A stretch of 64,000 nt of DNA from contig JAPHQV010000015.1 of NCBI GenBank assembly GCA_026197075.1, positions 1 through 64,000 on the forward strand. The letters are read 5' to 3'. Numbering within the stretch: the first letter of the stretch is position 1; every line of letters starts with the position of its first letter. Shown here piece after piece: positions 15,735-24,098 of this stretch. The notes below the pieces were generated by a model. It was not told the origin of the DNA and made no database searches. It saw nothing but the letters and a program-made list of their open reading frames with translations. The position numbers and the translations under genes were made by a program. The DNA comes from Gammaproteobacteria bacterium. Lineage in GTDB: Bacteria; Pseudomonadota; Gammaproteobacteria; DSM-19610.

Positions 15735-16003
15735 GCGGATTCCAGCAGGCCGATCTTGCGCAGGCTGGTGAGCGTTTCCAGCGTCTCTTCGTGGAGCTGC
15801 GGCGTGTTTTCCACGCCAAGGCGGGCCGCCAGCGTGGCGGTGAGCCTGACGGTGCCAAGCCCGGGCTGATCACGGCAGGTCTGGTACAGGGCCAGCGTGA
15901 AGGGTTTCAGATAGTGGGTATCGCCCGAGGCCGTGTCGTAGGCGACCGCTTCATCCCCCCAGTTTTTCAACAGGTGCGTGGCGGTGGACGCAGCGAGGGT
16001 CAT
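15731..16003 (-). CDS. PqqD-like peptide chaperone (HPr-rel-A system)
   Basis: A 90-aa winged-helix-type protein of the PqqD family, beginning with a short strand-helix unit (WGDEAVAYDTASGDTHYL) and ending in a Leu-rich helix (LETLTSLRKIGLLES). PqqD relatives bind leader peptides and deliver them to modifying enzymes. It starts 4 bases after the stop of the exported Cys-rich protein and overlaps the kinase gene, so it is clearly part of the same operon. This makes the upstream protein a candidate client. Confidence 0.85.
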   Translation of the reverse strand: MTLAASTATHLLKNWGDEAVAYDTASGDTHYLKPFTLALYQTCRDQPGLGTVRLTATLAARLGVENTPQLHEETLETLTSLRKIGLLESA

Positions 16004-16007
16004 CTCG

Positions 16008-16655
16008 TCACAGGGGACAGCCGCGATTGTTCAGCATGTCGAGCGAGTCCTTCAGGGCGGCTGCCTGACCGTTGAGCACACTGTCCTGGAACAGGTTGAT
16101 GACCTCTAGGGGCGTATAGCCGTAATTGATATTCGGATGTGCGGCGTTCAGCAGGGCGGCGACGGCATGGAAACCGAGGTTCGCGGAGATGGGGTCCCCT
16201 CCCAGGTTGCCGAAGGGAGTGCCGGCTCTGCAGTTCGCCGGAGGACCGCCCGGATTGGCTTTCTGGTTGCCAGGGCAGGAGTAGCTGTCGCCCTTCAGAT
16301 GCATCACATCGAGCAGGGTATAGGGCGTGCCCTCGCAATCCACGTAGTTGGTGACGCCGAACACGCTGTTGAAGGTATCGGTGGGACTGTAGAGCACCCA
16401 GTTGCTCAGATGCTGGCACACCTTCCAGTATCCCGGCGTGCAACCCTCGCAGGTCTCCTGGTGGGGCGCGGAAAGATTGCCGGAGGCCATGCCGGAAATG
16501 CTGCACTGACTGGCCCATACAGGCCGACTGGACAGTGTAAAGACCGCCGACGCACCCAGCGCGGCCCCGGTCAGCTTGCGGCGCGACCGGTCGATGGGGT
16601 CACTTTGCGGGGTTTCCGGCGGTGTGTCTTGGTCGTCGGGGGTATGGTCAGACAT
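16008..16655 (-). CDS. Tat-exported cysteine-rich protein with CTPGYWK motif
   Basis: The 215-aa product opens with an acidic, Pro-rich segment, then a twin-arginine signal S24-R-R-K-L-T29, a hydrophobic stretch and a cleavage site near WAS (about residue 48). The mature part has eight cysteines (51, 69, 72, 80, 107, 127, 142, 213) and the motif ETCEGCTPGYWKVC, seen in assorted secreted bacterial proteins. The even cysteine count suggests disulfides, or ligands acquired before Tat export. It is the first gene of the PqqD/HprK-like/nucleotidyltransferase cassette and may be its substrate. No PEP-CTERM tail is present. Confidence 0.82.
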   Translation of the reverse strand: MSDHTPDDQDTPPETPQSDPIDRSRRKLTGAALGASAVFTLSSRPVWASQCSISGMASGNLSAPHQETCEGCTPGYWKVCQHLSNWVLYSPTDTFNSVFGVTNYVDCEGTPYTLLDVMHLKGDSYSCPGNQKANPGGPPANCRAGTPFGNLGGDPISANLGFHAVAALLNAAHPNINYGYTPLEVINLFQDSVLNGQAAALKDSLDMLNNRGCPL

Positions 16656-16920
16656 GGCAGGCCTCGATATTCGATTTTGGGCGTCCGAGTTTCGGTAATG
16701 GCTTTCTCAGCTTCTTTTTCTCGCGCATGATAACAGCATCCACTGGTTTTGGGTCACTGGTCCCGCCAGGATCCGCATACAGGAAGCTCAGAGTCCCTGA
16801 AATTCAAGCAATAATCGCACCATGATTAAATAATCCAAGGTAATACAAAGAGATGATTTCCCACCCAGGACCCTGGGCAACCTGCCACAAGGTGAAGTGT
16901 AAAGTTTTTTGACGACCCAT
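16656..16920. promoter_or_regulatory. Upstream region of the HPr-rel-A cassette
   Basis: This gap contains AT-rich segments (about 16800-16850) and the imperfect dyad TGTAAAGTTTTTTGACG at 16898-16914 (TGTAAA / TTTGACG). The start codon of the Tat-signal gene lies at 16655 on the minus strand, so its promoter should be here; no convincing -35/-10 pair could be fixed by eye. The dyad may be an operator or the tail of the upstream transcript. No gene seen. Confidence 0.35.
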
Positions 16921-17105
16921 TAGTCTGGACGATTCATGAACTACCGTAGCGAGGGCGTCGAGATGCCTGAAAAGACAGCGTGGCGCGGACTGGAAGGCGC
17001 GCAGGCATACTTGACAGTATGTCGAGAACCTGGAGGGAGCACGCGCTGGCTTTTCAGGTATATCGGCGTCCGCAGTAGGTCGTTCATGAATCGTCCAGGC
17101 TCCTA
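16921..17105. repeat. Family-2 hairpin element, copy B (about 185 bp, MITE-like)
   Basis: The ends carry a perfect 17-bp inverted repeat (CTGGACGATTCATGAAC, 16925-16941 and 17082-17098). An inner stem pairs 16966-16980 with 17044-17058 (14 of 15), and a central hairpin CATAC-TTGACA-GTATG lies at 17006-17021. The layout and several single-stranded blocks match the minus strand of copy A, while all three stems differ from those of copy A and still pair. The right end, read on the minus strand as TAG-GAG-CCTG, supplies the stop codon region of the protease gene. Confidence 0.87.
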
Positions 17106-17873
17106 GGGTTCGCCCAGCCCCTTGCGCAGCAGCTCCCGGGCATGACGTACCGGGATGGCGTAGGCAATGCCGCTGGGGTCCTTGAGGATGTTCTCCTTGC
17201 CCGCCTTGACGAACACCAGGTTGACGATGCCCAGCACCTCACCGCTGCGCGGATCGAACAGCGGGCTGCCGCTGTTGCCGGGATAGGCGGTGGCATCCAG
17301 CTGGTAGACGTCGAAGCGGGTGCGCAGGCGGCGGATCTGGGCCGCGTCCAGTTGCCCGGAATGATGCGCCGGCAGCACCACGGGGGAGATGGCCGCCACG
17401 ATACCCCGGTGGGTCACCGGGTACAGCCCCAGGACCATCCCGATGGGGAAACCGGTAAAGGCGATTTCCTGTCCTTCGCGCACCCCATCTCCCGGCGCCA
17501 GACGCAATGCCGGCAGCGGGTCCCCCCCGATGCGCAACAGGGCCAGATCATGCACTTCGTCCACCAGGATCCGGGTTGCCTGCCGCGCCGCGCCCTGTGC
17601 GCCGCTGCCGGTGAACACGGCCAGACTTTCCTGATGCTCGCTGTCCAGGCGGGCGGGCAGGACATGGGCGTTGGTGATCACATGGCGGCCATCGGCCACC
17701 ACGAAACCGGTGCCCAGGAGAACGGCCGGCGGTTGCCGCGTGGCCTGCAGGGTGCCCACGGCGACGATGCCCGGCTTGACCCCTTCCAGGGTGTCCGCCA
17801 GATCCGCCAGCACCGGGCCGACAGGCAGCCACAACCAGGCCCACAACAGAATGTCAGCGTAGCCGCGGGACAT
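17103..17873 (-). CDS. Exported trypsin-like serine protease (S1 / Deg-like, no PDZ)
   Basis: The N-terminal signal peptide (about residues 6-23, ending VLADLAD) is followed by a chymotrypsin fold with triad H70 (VITNAHV), D109 (VHDLALL) and S201 (YPGNSGSPL). The total of 256 aa leaves no room for a PDZ domain, so it resembles stand-alone periplasmic S1C proteases rather than DegP. The TAG stop lies at the terminus of hairpin element B. It is transcribed divergently from the VanZ-heparinase gene, with only 36 bp between annotated starts. The target is unknown. Confidence 0.88.
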   Translation of the reverse strand: MSRGYADILLWAWLWLPVGPVLADLADTLEGVKPGIVAVGTLQATRQPPAVLLGTGFVVADGRHVITNAHVLPARLDSEHQESLAVFTGSGAQGAARQATRILVDEVHDLALLRIGGDPLPALRLAPGDGVREGQEIAFTGFPIGMVLGLYPVTHRGIVAAISPVVLPAHHSGQLDAAQIRRLRTRFDVYQLDATAYPGNSGSPLFDPRSGEVLGIVNLVFVKAGKENILKDPSGIAYAIPVRHARELLRKGLGEP

Positions 17874-17909
17874 GATGCTCGAGTATCCCTCCTCATCAAA
17901 TGAAACCGG

Positions 17910-20900
17910 ATGCCTGCATTCTCACCCATGGGGCCGTGGCGGGCAATGCAAGCCGAACGGTATAGTGGTGCGGTGATCAAAACAGATAACAACGGGAAAC
18001 AGCATCGGGACATCGATCCGCCGGCAAAGGGCCGCCAGCACTCCCTGCTGGCCTGGCTGGCTCTGGGTTATGGGGTGCTGGTCATCTACGGCAGTCTGTT
18101 CCCCCTCAGCGACTGGCAAACCCCCGCCACGGGCCGCTTCGCCTTTCTGTTGCCCCCGTACGAGGGGCGGCCGATCTACAGTGACATCCTGCTCAACATT
18201 CTGGTGTACATGCCGCTTGGCCTGCTGCTGGCGCTGCGCCTGCGACCGCGATTCGGCTTCGCCTGTGCCGTGCTGGCCGCCACCCTGCTGGGTGGACTGC
18301 TGAGCCTGGCCATGGAGGCCCTGCAGATGTCGCTGCCGGGCCGCGTGTCTTCCGTCATGGACCTGGCCACCAATGCCGGCGGCAGCCTGCTGGGTGCGCT
18401 GCTGGCCGCCTTCCTGGGGACCGGCGCCCGATTGGGACGCTGGCCGGCGGCCTGGCGCGCAGCCTGGCTGCTCCCGGGCCGCGGCACTGACCTGGTACTG
18501 CTGACGACCGGTCTCTGGATCCTTTCGCAACTGAGTCCGCTGGCGCCGTCCCTGGACATCGGCAACCTGCGCCAGGGCCTGGCACCGCTGGCGCAGGTCC
18601 TGAGAGGCAACATTGATTTCGACCGGGCCGCAGCCCTCGCCTACGCCCTGTACCTGTCGGGCCTGGGGGTACTGGCGCTGCGGGTGATCCGCCCGGAGCA
18701 CCCGCGCCTGCTGCTGTACCTGGCCTTCGTGACCCTGGTGCTAGTGCTCAAGGTACCGGTGGTGGGCCGGCAACTGTCCCTGGAGGCGCTGACCGGCCTG
18801 GCACTGGCCGCCCTGTTCCTGCCCCTGCTGAGCCGTCTGTCCAACACCCGGACCCTGCTGGCGGGGGTTACCCTGCTGGCCGGGGGCTACCTGGCCACCG
18901 CTTTGACCCCCGTGGCCGATGCCGGCGCCCTGTACTACCCCTTCAACTGGATCCCCCTCAAGGGCCATATGCCCGGCATCATGGGCCTGGCCAACATCCT
19001 GGCCAGTCTGTGGCCCTACGCGGCGGCCGCCACCCTGTCGCGACTCATGCTGCCGCCATCACGGCAATGGCACGCCGCCCTGGGTGGTGGTCTGCTGGTA
19101 CTGTTGCTGACCTTCGGCGTGGAATGGCTGCAACAATCCCTGCCAGGCCGCTATCCCGATTTCACCGATGTATTGCTGGCCCTGGTGGGTTGGTCTCTTC
19201 CCTGGTGGCTACTACTACCGCCGCCCGCCCGACCCCTGCAACAGGCGATGGCCAGGTCGCCTGCCCCGGTCTGGCCCACCCTGGTCACGGCATTGACCGC
19301 CAGCCTGCTGCTGGTGGGAATCGCGGCCTGGAGCATGGCCCAGCATCCCTCCAGCCCCCTGCCCCGGCCCGACAAGCCAGCGGCGCTGCCCGACCCCCAG
19401 GCACTGCCTGCCCCGGATCTGCCGGGCTTCGAGCGGGCCCATCCACGCTTGCCGGCACCCGGCCCGAAGGACATCGCACGCCTCCAGGCCGAGAACCCCC
19501 GCTACCTGGCCGGGGTGATGAAACGGGCCGGTGGTGGCGGTGGTGCACTGGAAACGGTGGTCCTGGCAGCCTGGATCGAGCCAGGCAGCCAGGACCTGGA
19601 CCTGTTGCACCGGCGCCTGATGGAACTGAGATTCACCGGTCGGGGCGACAGCCAGGGCAAGGCCCTGGCCCTCGGTTACGACTGGCTGCACGGTCAATGG
19701 AGTCCCGCCCAGCGGGAATCCCTGCGCATGAAGCTGGCCGAGGCCGGCGACTATCTCATCGATTTCACCCGCCGTAGCCGCCTCTCCCCCTACAACGTAT
19801 ATCTCTACAACAGCCCCCTGCAGGCCCTGATGGCGGTGGCCATCGCCCTCTACCAGGATGATGCCCGGGGTGATCCCATCATGGCCTTCACCCAGGACCT
19901 GTGGCTGCAGCGGGTATTGCCGGTGTGGCGCCAGGTAATGGGCGCGAACGGGGGCTGGCACGAAGGTGGCGAGTATGTGGGCATCGGCATCGGCCAGGCC
20001 GTCTACCAGTTGCCGGCCATGTGGCGGGCCGCGACCGGCGAGGATCTGTTCGCCACCGAGCCAGGCCTGCGCGGTTTCCTGGATTTCCTGGTCTATCGCA
20101 CCCGCCCCGATGGCAGCCACTTCCGCTGGGGCGACGGTGGCCATTTCAACCGCGCCGTGCCCGACCGTGTCCCGCTGGCCCTGGAATACCGCCATGCCGC
20201 CGCCTACAGCCTGGATCCGCCGCGTGACATCACACCCTCCGCCTGGCCCTGGGGGCCGCTGCCCGACCCCACCCTGCACGATGCCGGCGCCATCGCCCGC
20301 CTGCCCCTGACACGATTCTTCGACGGCCTCGGGCTGCTGGTGGCGCGCAGCGATTGGAGCGAACAGGCCACCTACGTGACCTTCAAGACCGGCCCCAACT
20401 ACTGGTCCCATGTGCACCTGGACCAGGGTGCCTTCACCATCTTCAAGGGCGGACCGCTCGCCATCGACAGCGGCCTGTACGGACCCGATTACGGTTCCGA
20501 TCACCACATGAACTACAGCTACCAGACCATCGCCCACAACAGCATCACCGTCACCGACCCGGCGGACACCCTGCCCGGGCCGGCCCGCCGCAAGGAAAAG
20601 GAACCCCGCCCCATCGCCAACGACGGTGGTCAACGGCGGGTGGGATCCGGCTGGGGCGAGGAAGCCGCCCCCATTGACCGGGCGGAATGGGAGGCACTGC
20701 GACACCTCTACGACACCGGCCGGGTTGACGCGCTGCTGGACGAGGACGGCCTGGCCGTTGCCCTGGCGGACGTCACTCCCGCCTACACCAACCACCGCTC
20801 CGGCACCGACACCTTCTCCGACCGCAGCCGCCGGGTGGAGCGCTTCTGGCGTACCTTCGGCTACGACCGGATCGATGACGTGATCGTGGTGTTCGACCAG

Positions 20901-21470
20901 GTTTCCGCCACCCGGCCGGAATTCCGCAAGCGCTGGTTGTTGCACAGCCTGGAACGGCCACAGGTCCACGAACAGGGTTTCACGGTGCGCGTGCCTCCCG
21001 ACACGGGTGCCGGCCGTGCCGGCGGCCGCCTGGAGGGCCATGTCCTTCTGCCGCGCCGCGCCCTGATGCAGGTCATCGGTGGCCCGGGCTTCGAATACTA
21101 CGTGGACGGCCGCAATTACGATGAGGATGGCACCCTCTGGGACAGCATTCGCAGCCGTAAGCAACAGCAAGTGGAACCCGGTGCCTGGCGAATCGAACTA
21201 CAGCCGCTGCAGGTGGCCCGTGACGACCTGTTCCTGGTGGTGCTGCTGCCCACCGACGGCACGGAACCCTTGCACCGGGTGCGGCGGCTGGAGGGCGATG
21301 ACCGGGTCGGCGTGGAGATTACCGGGCCGCGGCGCACCAGCCGCTGGTGGTTCGTACCGGGCCGGCACCAGGTGGAGATCGAGGTCGAGGACCAGGCAGG
21401 CGTGCACCACCACCAACTGGCTGTGGAACCGCTCCGGACCACCGTGCGCTACCGGGCCCGGGAGCGCTGA
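17910..21470 (+). CDS. VanZ-like membrane protein fused to a heparinase II/III-type lyase
   Basis: A 1186-aa two-part protein. The N-terminal part (to about residue 480) has many hydrophobic segments and two VanZ-like units, one at about residues 45-165 (GSLFPLSDW, NILVYMPLGLL, ALQMSLPGR) and one at about 335-440 (ANILASLWPYA, VEWLQQSLPGRYPDFTDVLLA). A Pro-rich linker (about 485-530) leads to a helical toroid and then the heparinase II/III core at about 825-890 (YWSHVHLDQGAF, then TIAHNSITV). The beta-sandwich tail ends at 1186. This implies a membrane-anchored polysaccharide lyase facing the periplasm. The start is uncertain: ATG at 17946 or GTG at 17973 are alternatives. It heads the plus-strand polysaccharide block. 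Confidence 0.87.
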   Translation: MPAFSPMGPWRAMQAERYSGAVIKTDNNGKQHRDIDPPAKGRQHSLLAWLALGYGVLVIYGSLFPLSDWQTPATGRFAFLLPPYEGRPIYSDILLNILVYMPLGLLLALRLRPRFGFACAVLAATLLGGLLSLAMEALQMSLPGRVSSVMDLATNAGGSLLGALLAAFLGTGARLGRWPAAWRAAWLLPGRGTDLVLLTTGLWILSQLSPLAPSLDIGNLRQGLAPLAQVLRGNIDFDRAAALAYALYLSGLGVLALRVIRPEHPRLLLYLAFVTLVLVLKVPVVGRQLSLEALTGLALAALFLPLLSRLSNTRTLLAGVTLLAGGYLATALTPVADAGALYYPFNWIPLKGHMPGIMGLANILASLWPYAAAATLSRLMLPPSRQWHAALGGGLLVLLLTFGVEWLQQSLPGRYPDFTDVLLALVGWSLPWWLLLPPPARPLQQAMARSPAPVWPTLVTALTASLLLVGIAAWSMAQHPSSPLPRPDKPAALPDPQALPAPDLPGFERAHPRLPAPGPKDIARLQAENPRYLAGVMKRAGGGGGALETVVLAAWIEPGSQDLDLLHRRLMELRFTGRGDSQGKALALGYDWLHGQWSPAQRESLRMKLAEAGDYLIDFTRRSRLSPYNVYLYNSPLQALMAVAIALYQDDARGDPIMAFTQDLWLQRVLPVWRQVMGANGGWHEGGEYVGIGIGQAVYQLPAMWRAATGEDLFATEPGLRGFLDFLVYRTRPDGSHFRWGDGGHFNRAVPDRVPLALEYRHAAAYSLDPPRDITPSAWPWGPLPDPTLHDAGAIARLPLTRFFDGLGLLVARSDWSEQATYVTFKTGPNYWSHVHLDQGAFTIFKGGPLAIDSGLYGPDYGSDHHMNYSYQTIAHNSITVTDPADTLPGPARRKEKEPRPIANDGGQRRVGSGWGEEAAPIDRAEWEALRHLYDTGRVDALLDEDGLAVALADVTPAYTNHRSGTDTFSDRSRRVERFWRTFGYDRIDDVIVVFDQVSATRPEFRKRWLLHSLERPQVHEQGFTVRVPPDTGAGRAGGRLEGHVLLPRRALMQVIGGPGFEYYVDGRNYDEDGTLWDSIRSRKQQQVEPGAWRIELQPLQVARDDLFLVVLLPTDGTEPLHRVRRLEGDDRVGVEITGPRRTSRWWFVPGRHQVEIEVEDQAGVHHHQLAVEPLRTTVRYRARER

Positions 21471-21592
21471 ATGCGGTCCGTCCGGTTCGCTACAGGCACA
21501 GCGCGATATGCTATTCTGGTGCCTTCACACACAACAAGAGCCACATCGGCGGAGGCTGCCGGTCGCAGGGCGGTAGCAAGGGGAATCCGGGG

Positions 21593-22471
21593 ATGAGTTT
21601 GCTCGACACGCCGCGCAAGCTGTTGCATGAATGGAGCACGCGGCGCAAGAACCAGCGCACGATCGATTCACTGGAAGACGTCCTCGGCAGTGACGCCCCC
21701 ATCCTTCTGGTTCACCAGATGGGGCGTGCCGGTTCCATGACGACTGTAAACACCTTGCGCGCCGCGGGTCTGGATCTGGCCGTATTCCATACCCACTGGC
21801 TCAATCCCGCCAGTGTGAAGCGACGCCAGGAATGGGTGAGCCACCTGCCGGAATCCCGCCAGCCCTTGAACATCAGGATGAGCGCCCGTATCGCCGCGCA
21901 ACTCCAGCAGGAAGGGACGGCCCGCCGCCGCTGGAAACTGGTTACCGTGTTTCGCGAGCCGATCGCCAGGAATGTATCCGTGTTCTTTCTCAGCATCGAC
22001 GCCTTCGTGGAAGATTTTCAGCAGCGTTTCCAGAGTGGCGAACTGGATAACGGGGCACTGATGGAGATCTTCCTGAACAGGTTTCCCCATGAACAGACCT
22101 TGCAGTGGTTCGAGGAGGAGATCGAGGCCGTGTTCGGGGTCAATGTGTACGGCGAGTCCTTCCCGGTGGAGCGGGGCTACCAGCTCATCCGCGCGGGCCA
22201 GGTCGACCTGCTGCTGATCAAGCTGGAACAACTCAATGACTGCTACCATGCGGCCTTCCGGGATCTCCTGGAAGTCGAGATCCCCGCCCTCGAACACACC
22301 CACGTAACCGAGCAGGATCCCACCAAACCCATGTATACCGATTTTGTACGAAATGCCGTCTTCCCGGCGGAATACCTGGACCGCATGTACGACTCAGCTT
22401 TCGCACGTCACTTCTACTCCGAGCAGGAAAGAGACGCCTTCCGCCGGAAATGGTCCACTGCCGGCAAGTGA
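21593..22471 (+). CDS. Putative sulfotransferase of the capsular polysaccharide type (NKWYS-like)
   Basis: A 292-aa cytoplasmic protein with an N-terminal strand-loop-helix ILLVHQMGRAGSMTTVNTL that resembles the PAPS 5'-phosphosulfate loop, and a second segment KLVTVFREPIARNVSVFF that matches the 3'-phosphate-binding strand (R...S). The C-terminus DRMYDSAFARHFYSEQE fits the PF10364 putative capsular polysaccharide synthesis group. The ATG at 21593 has GGGG just upstream; the longer frame upstream is Pro/Gly-rich and overlaps the lyase gene. It would add sulfate to a polysaccharide or lipid-linked sugar; the acceptor is unknown. Confidence 0.75.
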   Translation: MSLLDTPRKLLHEWSTRRKNQRTIDSLEDVLGSDAPILLVHQMGRAGSMTTVNTLRAAGLDLAVFHTHWLNPASVKRRQEWVSHLPESRQPLNIRMSARIAAQLQQEGTARRRWKLVTVFREPIARNVSVFFLSIDAFVEDFQQRFQSGELDNGALMEIFLNRFPHEQTLQWFEEEIEAVFGVNVYGESFPVERGYQLIRAGQVDLLLIKLEQLNDCYHAAFRDLLEVEIPALEHTHVTEQDPTKPMYTDFVRNAVFPAEYLDRMYDSAFARHFYSEQERDAFRRKWSTAGK

Positions 22472-22559
22472 AACGTCGATTACGCATGCCAGGCCCTCTT
22501 ACCGTTCATGACCGCGCCTGCGCGGGGGCGCCCGTATGTACACAGCGGGCAGGCAGGCG

Positions 22560-24029
22560 ATGAACCCGGTCAACAGCATCCGCCATGGGGTCACCTGGCT
22601 CTTCATGGGCAGCACGGGGGGCAAGCTCCTTGCGTTTGGCTTCGGCATCGTGCTGGCGAGACTGCTGGCCCCGGAAGATTTCGGCATGCTGGTCACCATT
22701 CATATCTTTACCGGGCTTGCGGGCTTTGTTTCCGGTGGCGGTATGGGGCAGGCGCTGATTCGCGCCAAGGAAGCCGTCAAGCCGGATTACGATATCGTCT
22801 TCACCCTGCAGATCCTCATCGGCTGCCTGATCTATTCCGCCTTTTTCCTCGCCGCGCCCTGGTTCGCACAGTGGTATAAGACCCCCCTCTACGCCGACCT
22901 GCTGCGCGTCTCCGCGCTGTCCTTCATCTTCCGGCCGTTCGTGAACCTGCCCAGCAGCATCCTGCACCGGAATATGCGCTACAAGGCGAAGACCGCGGTC
23001 CAGATCGCGACCTTGCTGATCTCGAGCATGGTCAGCATCATCATGGCCTATTACGGCTATGGCGTGTGGAGCCTGATCATAGGGGGCATCGCCGGATCCG
23101 TCGTCAGCATGATACTGCTCGCCCCGCTGGCCGGCTGGCGGCCCGGGTTTTCGCTGGATTTCCGCCGGGCCCGGGATCTCGCCCGTTACGGCGTACTGGT
23201 CTCGGCCAATGACATCGTGGTGTACGTGCGCAACCAGGCGGCCAACTTCATCCTGGGGCGCACCCTGGGCGCGGCGCCCGTGGGGCTGTTCAACAAGGCG
23301 GACAGCCTGTCGCGCATGCCGCACGGTCTCATCACCGGTTCCGTATACCAGGTGATCTTCCGGGCCATGGCGAAGGAACAGGATGATCTGGACAAATCCC
23401 ACTATCTGTTCATTCGCAGCCTGTGCCTGGTCTCGGTTTATGTGACACCCTTCTATCTCATGGCCCACTGGATCGCAGACCCGCTCATTACCTTCCTGTA
23501 TGGCGCCAAGTGGGCCGGGGCGGCTGCGCCGCTGGCCATTCTCGCGCTGGCGGGGCCCTTCCTCACCATTGCCAACATGTCCGGCGCGGTCCTGGCAGCG
23601 CGTAACTGGCTTGGCAGGGAACTCGGGGTCCAGCTCATCCTGCTCGTACTGGTGGTCATCGCCACTCTGGCGGGATTGCCATACGGCCTGGTGGGCGTGG
23701 CCGGTGCCCTCGTGCTGGTTGCCGTCTACAATGCCGTCCACATGTACAGTCTGGCGTCACGCTGTCTGGGCACGACCTGGATACAACTCCTCGTTGCCCT
23801 GCGGCCGGCAATCATCCTGAACACGGTGCTCGCCAGCGTACTGCTCCTGCTGCATCACACCCTGCCCGAGGCTGTGCGTGACAACGACCCGGGCTACCTT
23901 GCGGCGATGCTCCTCGGCGGGGGGCTGATCTATGCACTCTGCTTCCTGTTCCTGCCGATCGCCGCGCTTGCCAGCGAACAGGACCGATGGAAGGCGAGAT
24001 TGCGCCATCGCGGCAGCAGCAGACCGTGA
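22560..24029 (+). CDS. Wzx-type polysaccharide flippase (MOP superfamily)
   Basis: A 489-aa integral membrane protein with 12-14 predicted hydrophobic segments, no signal peptide, and the N-terminal segment RHGVTWLFMGSTGGKLLAFGFGIVLARLLAPEDFGM typical of the WzxC/PF13440 polysaccharide exporter group. It is expected to move undecaprenyl-linked repeat units across the inner membrane. The ATG at 22560 is preferred (AGGCAGG upstream); an ATG at 22536 would add 8 residues. It follows the sulfotransferase and precedes the deacetylase and glycosyltransferases, consistent with a Wzy-dependent-style assembly. Confidence 0.88.
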   Translation: MNPVNSIRHGVTWLFMGSTGGKLLAFGFGIVLARLLAPEDFGMLVTIHIFTGLAGFVSGGGMGQALIRAKEAVKPDYDIVFTLQILIGCLIYSAFFLAAPWFAQWYKTPLYADLLRVSALSFIFRPFVNLPSSILHRNMRYKAKTAVQIATLLISSMVSIIMAYYGYGVWSLIIGGIAGSVVSMILLAPLAGWRPGFSLDFRRARDLARYGVLVSANDIVVYVRNQAANFILGRTLGAAPVGLFNKADSLSRMPHGLITGSVYQVIFRAMAKEQDDLDKSHYLFIRSLCLVSVYVTPFYLMAHWIADPLITFLYGAKWAGAAAPLAILALAGPFLTIANMSGAVLAARNWLGRELGVQLILLVLVVIATLAGLPYGLVGVAGALVLVAVYNAVHMYSLASRCLGTTWIQLLVALRPAIILNTVLASVLLLLHHTLPEAVRDNDPGYLAAMLLGGGLIYALCFLFLPIAALASEQDRWKARLRHRGSSRP

Positions 24030-24098
24030 TGACGATTCCATGCCCGCAGGAAATCCTTCCATTGCGAAACAGCGCCAGACAGGAGGCATTGCGCACCC

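Noticed and set aside
19215-21170. 651-aa minus-strand frame over the VanZ-heparinase gene
   Set aside because: Antisense shadow with low-complexity Gly/Gln/Val runs; no motif, and the plus-strand gene is well supported.
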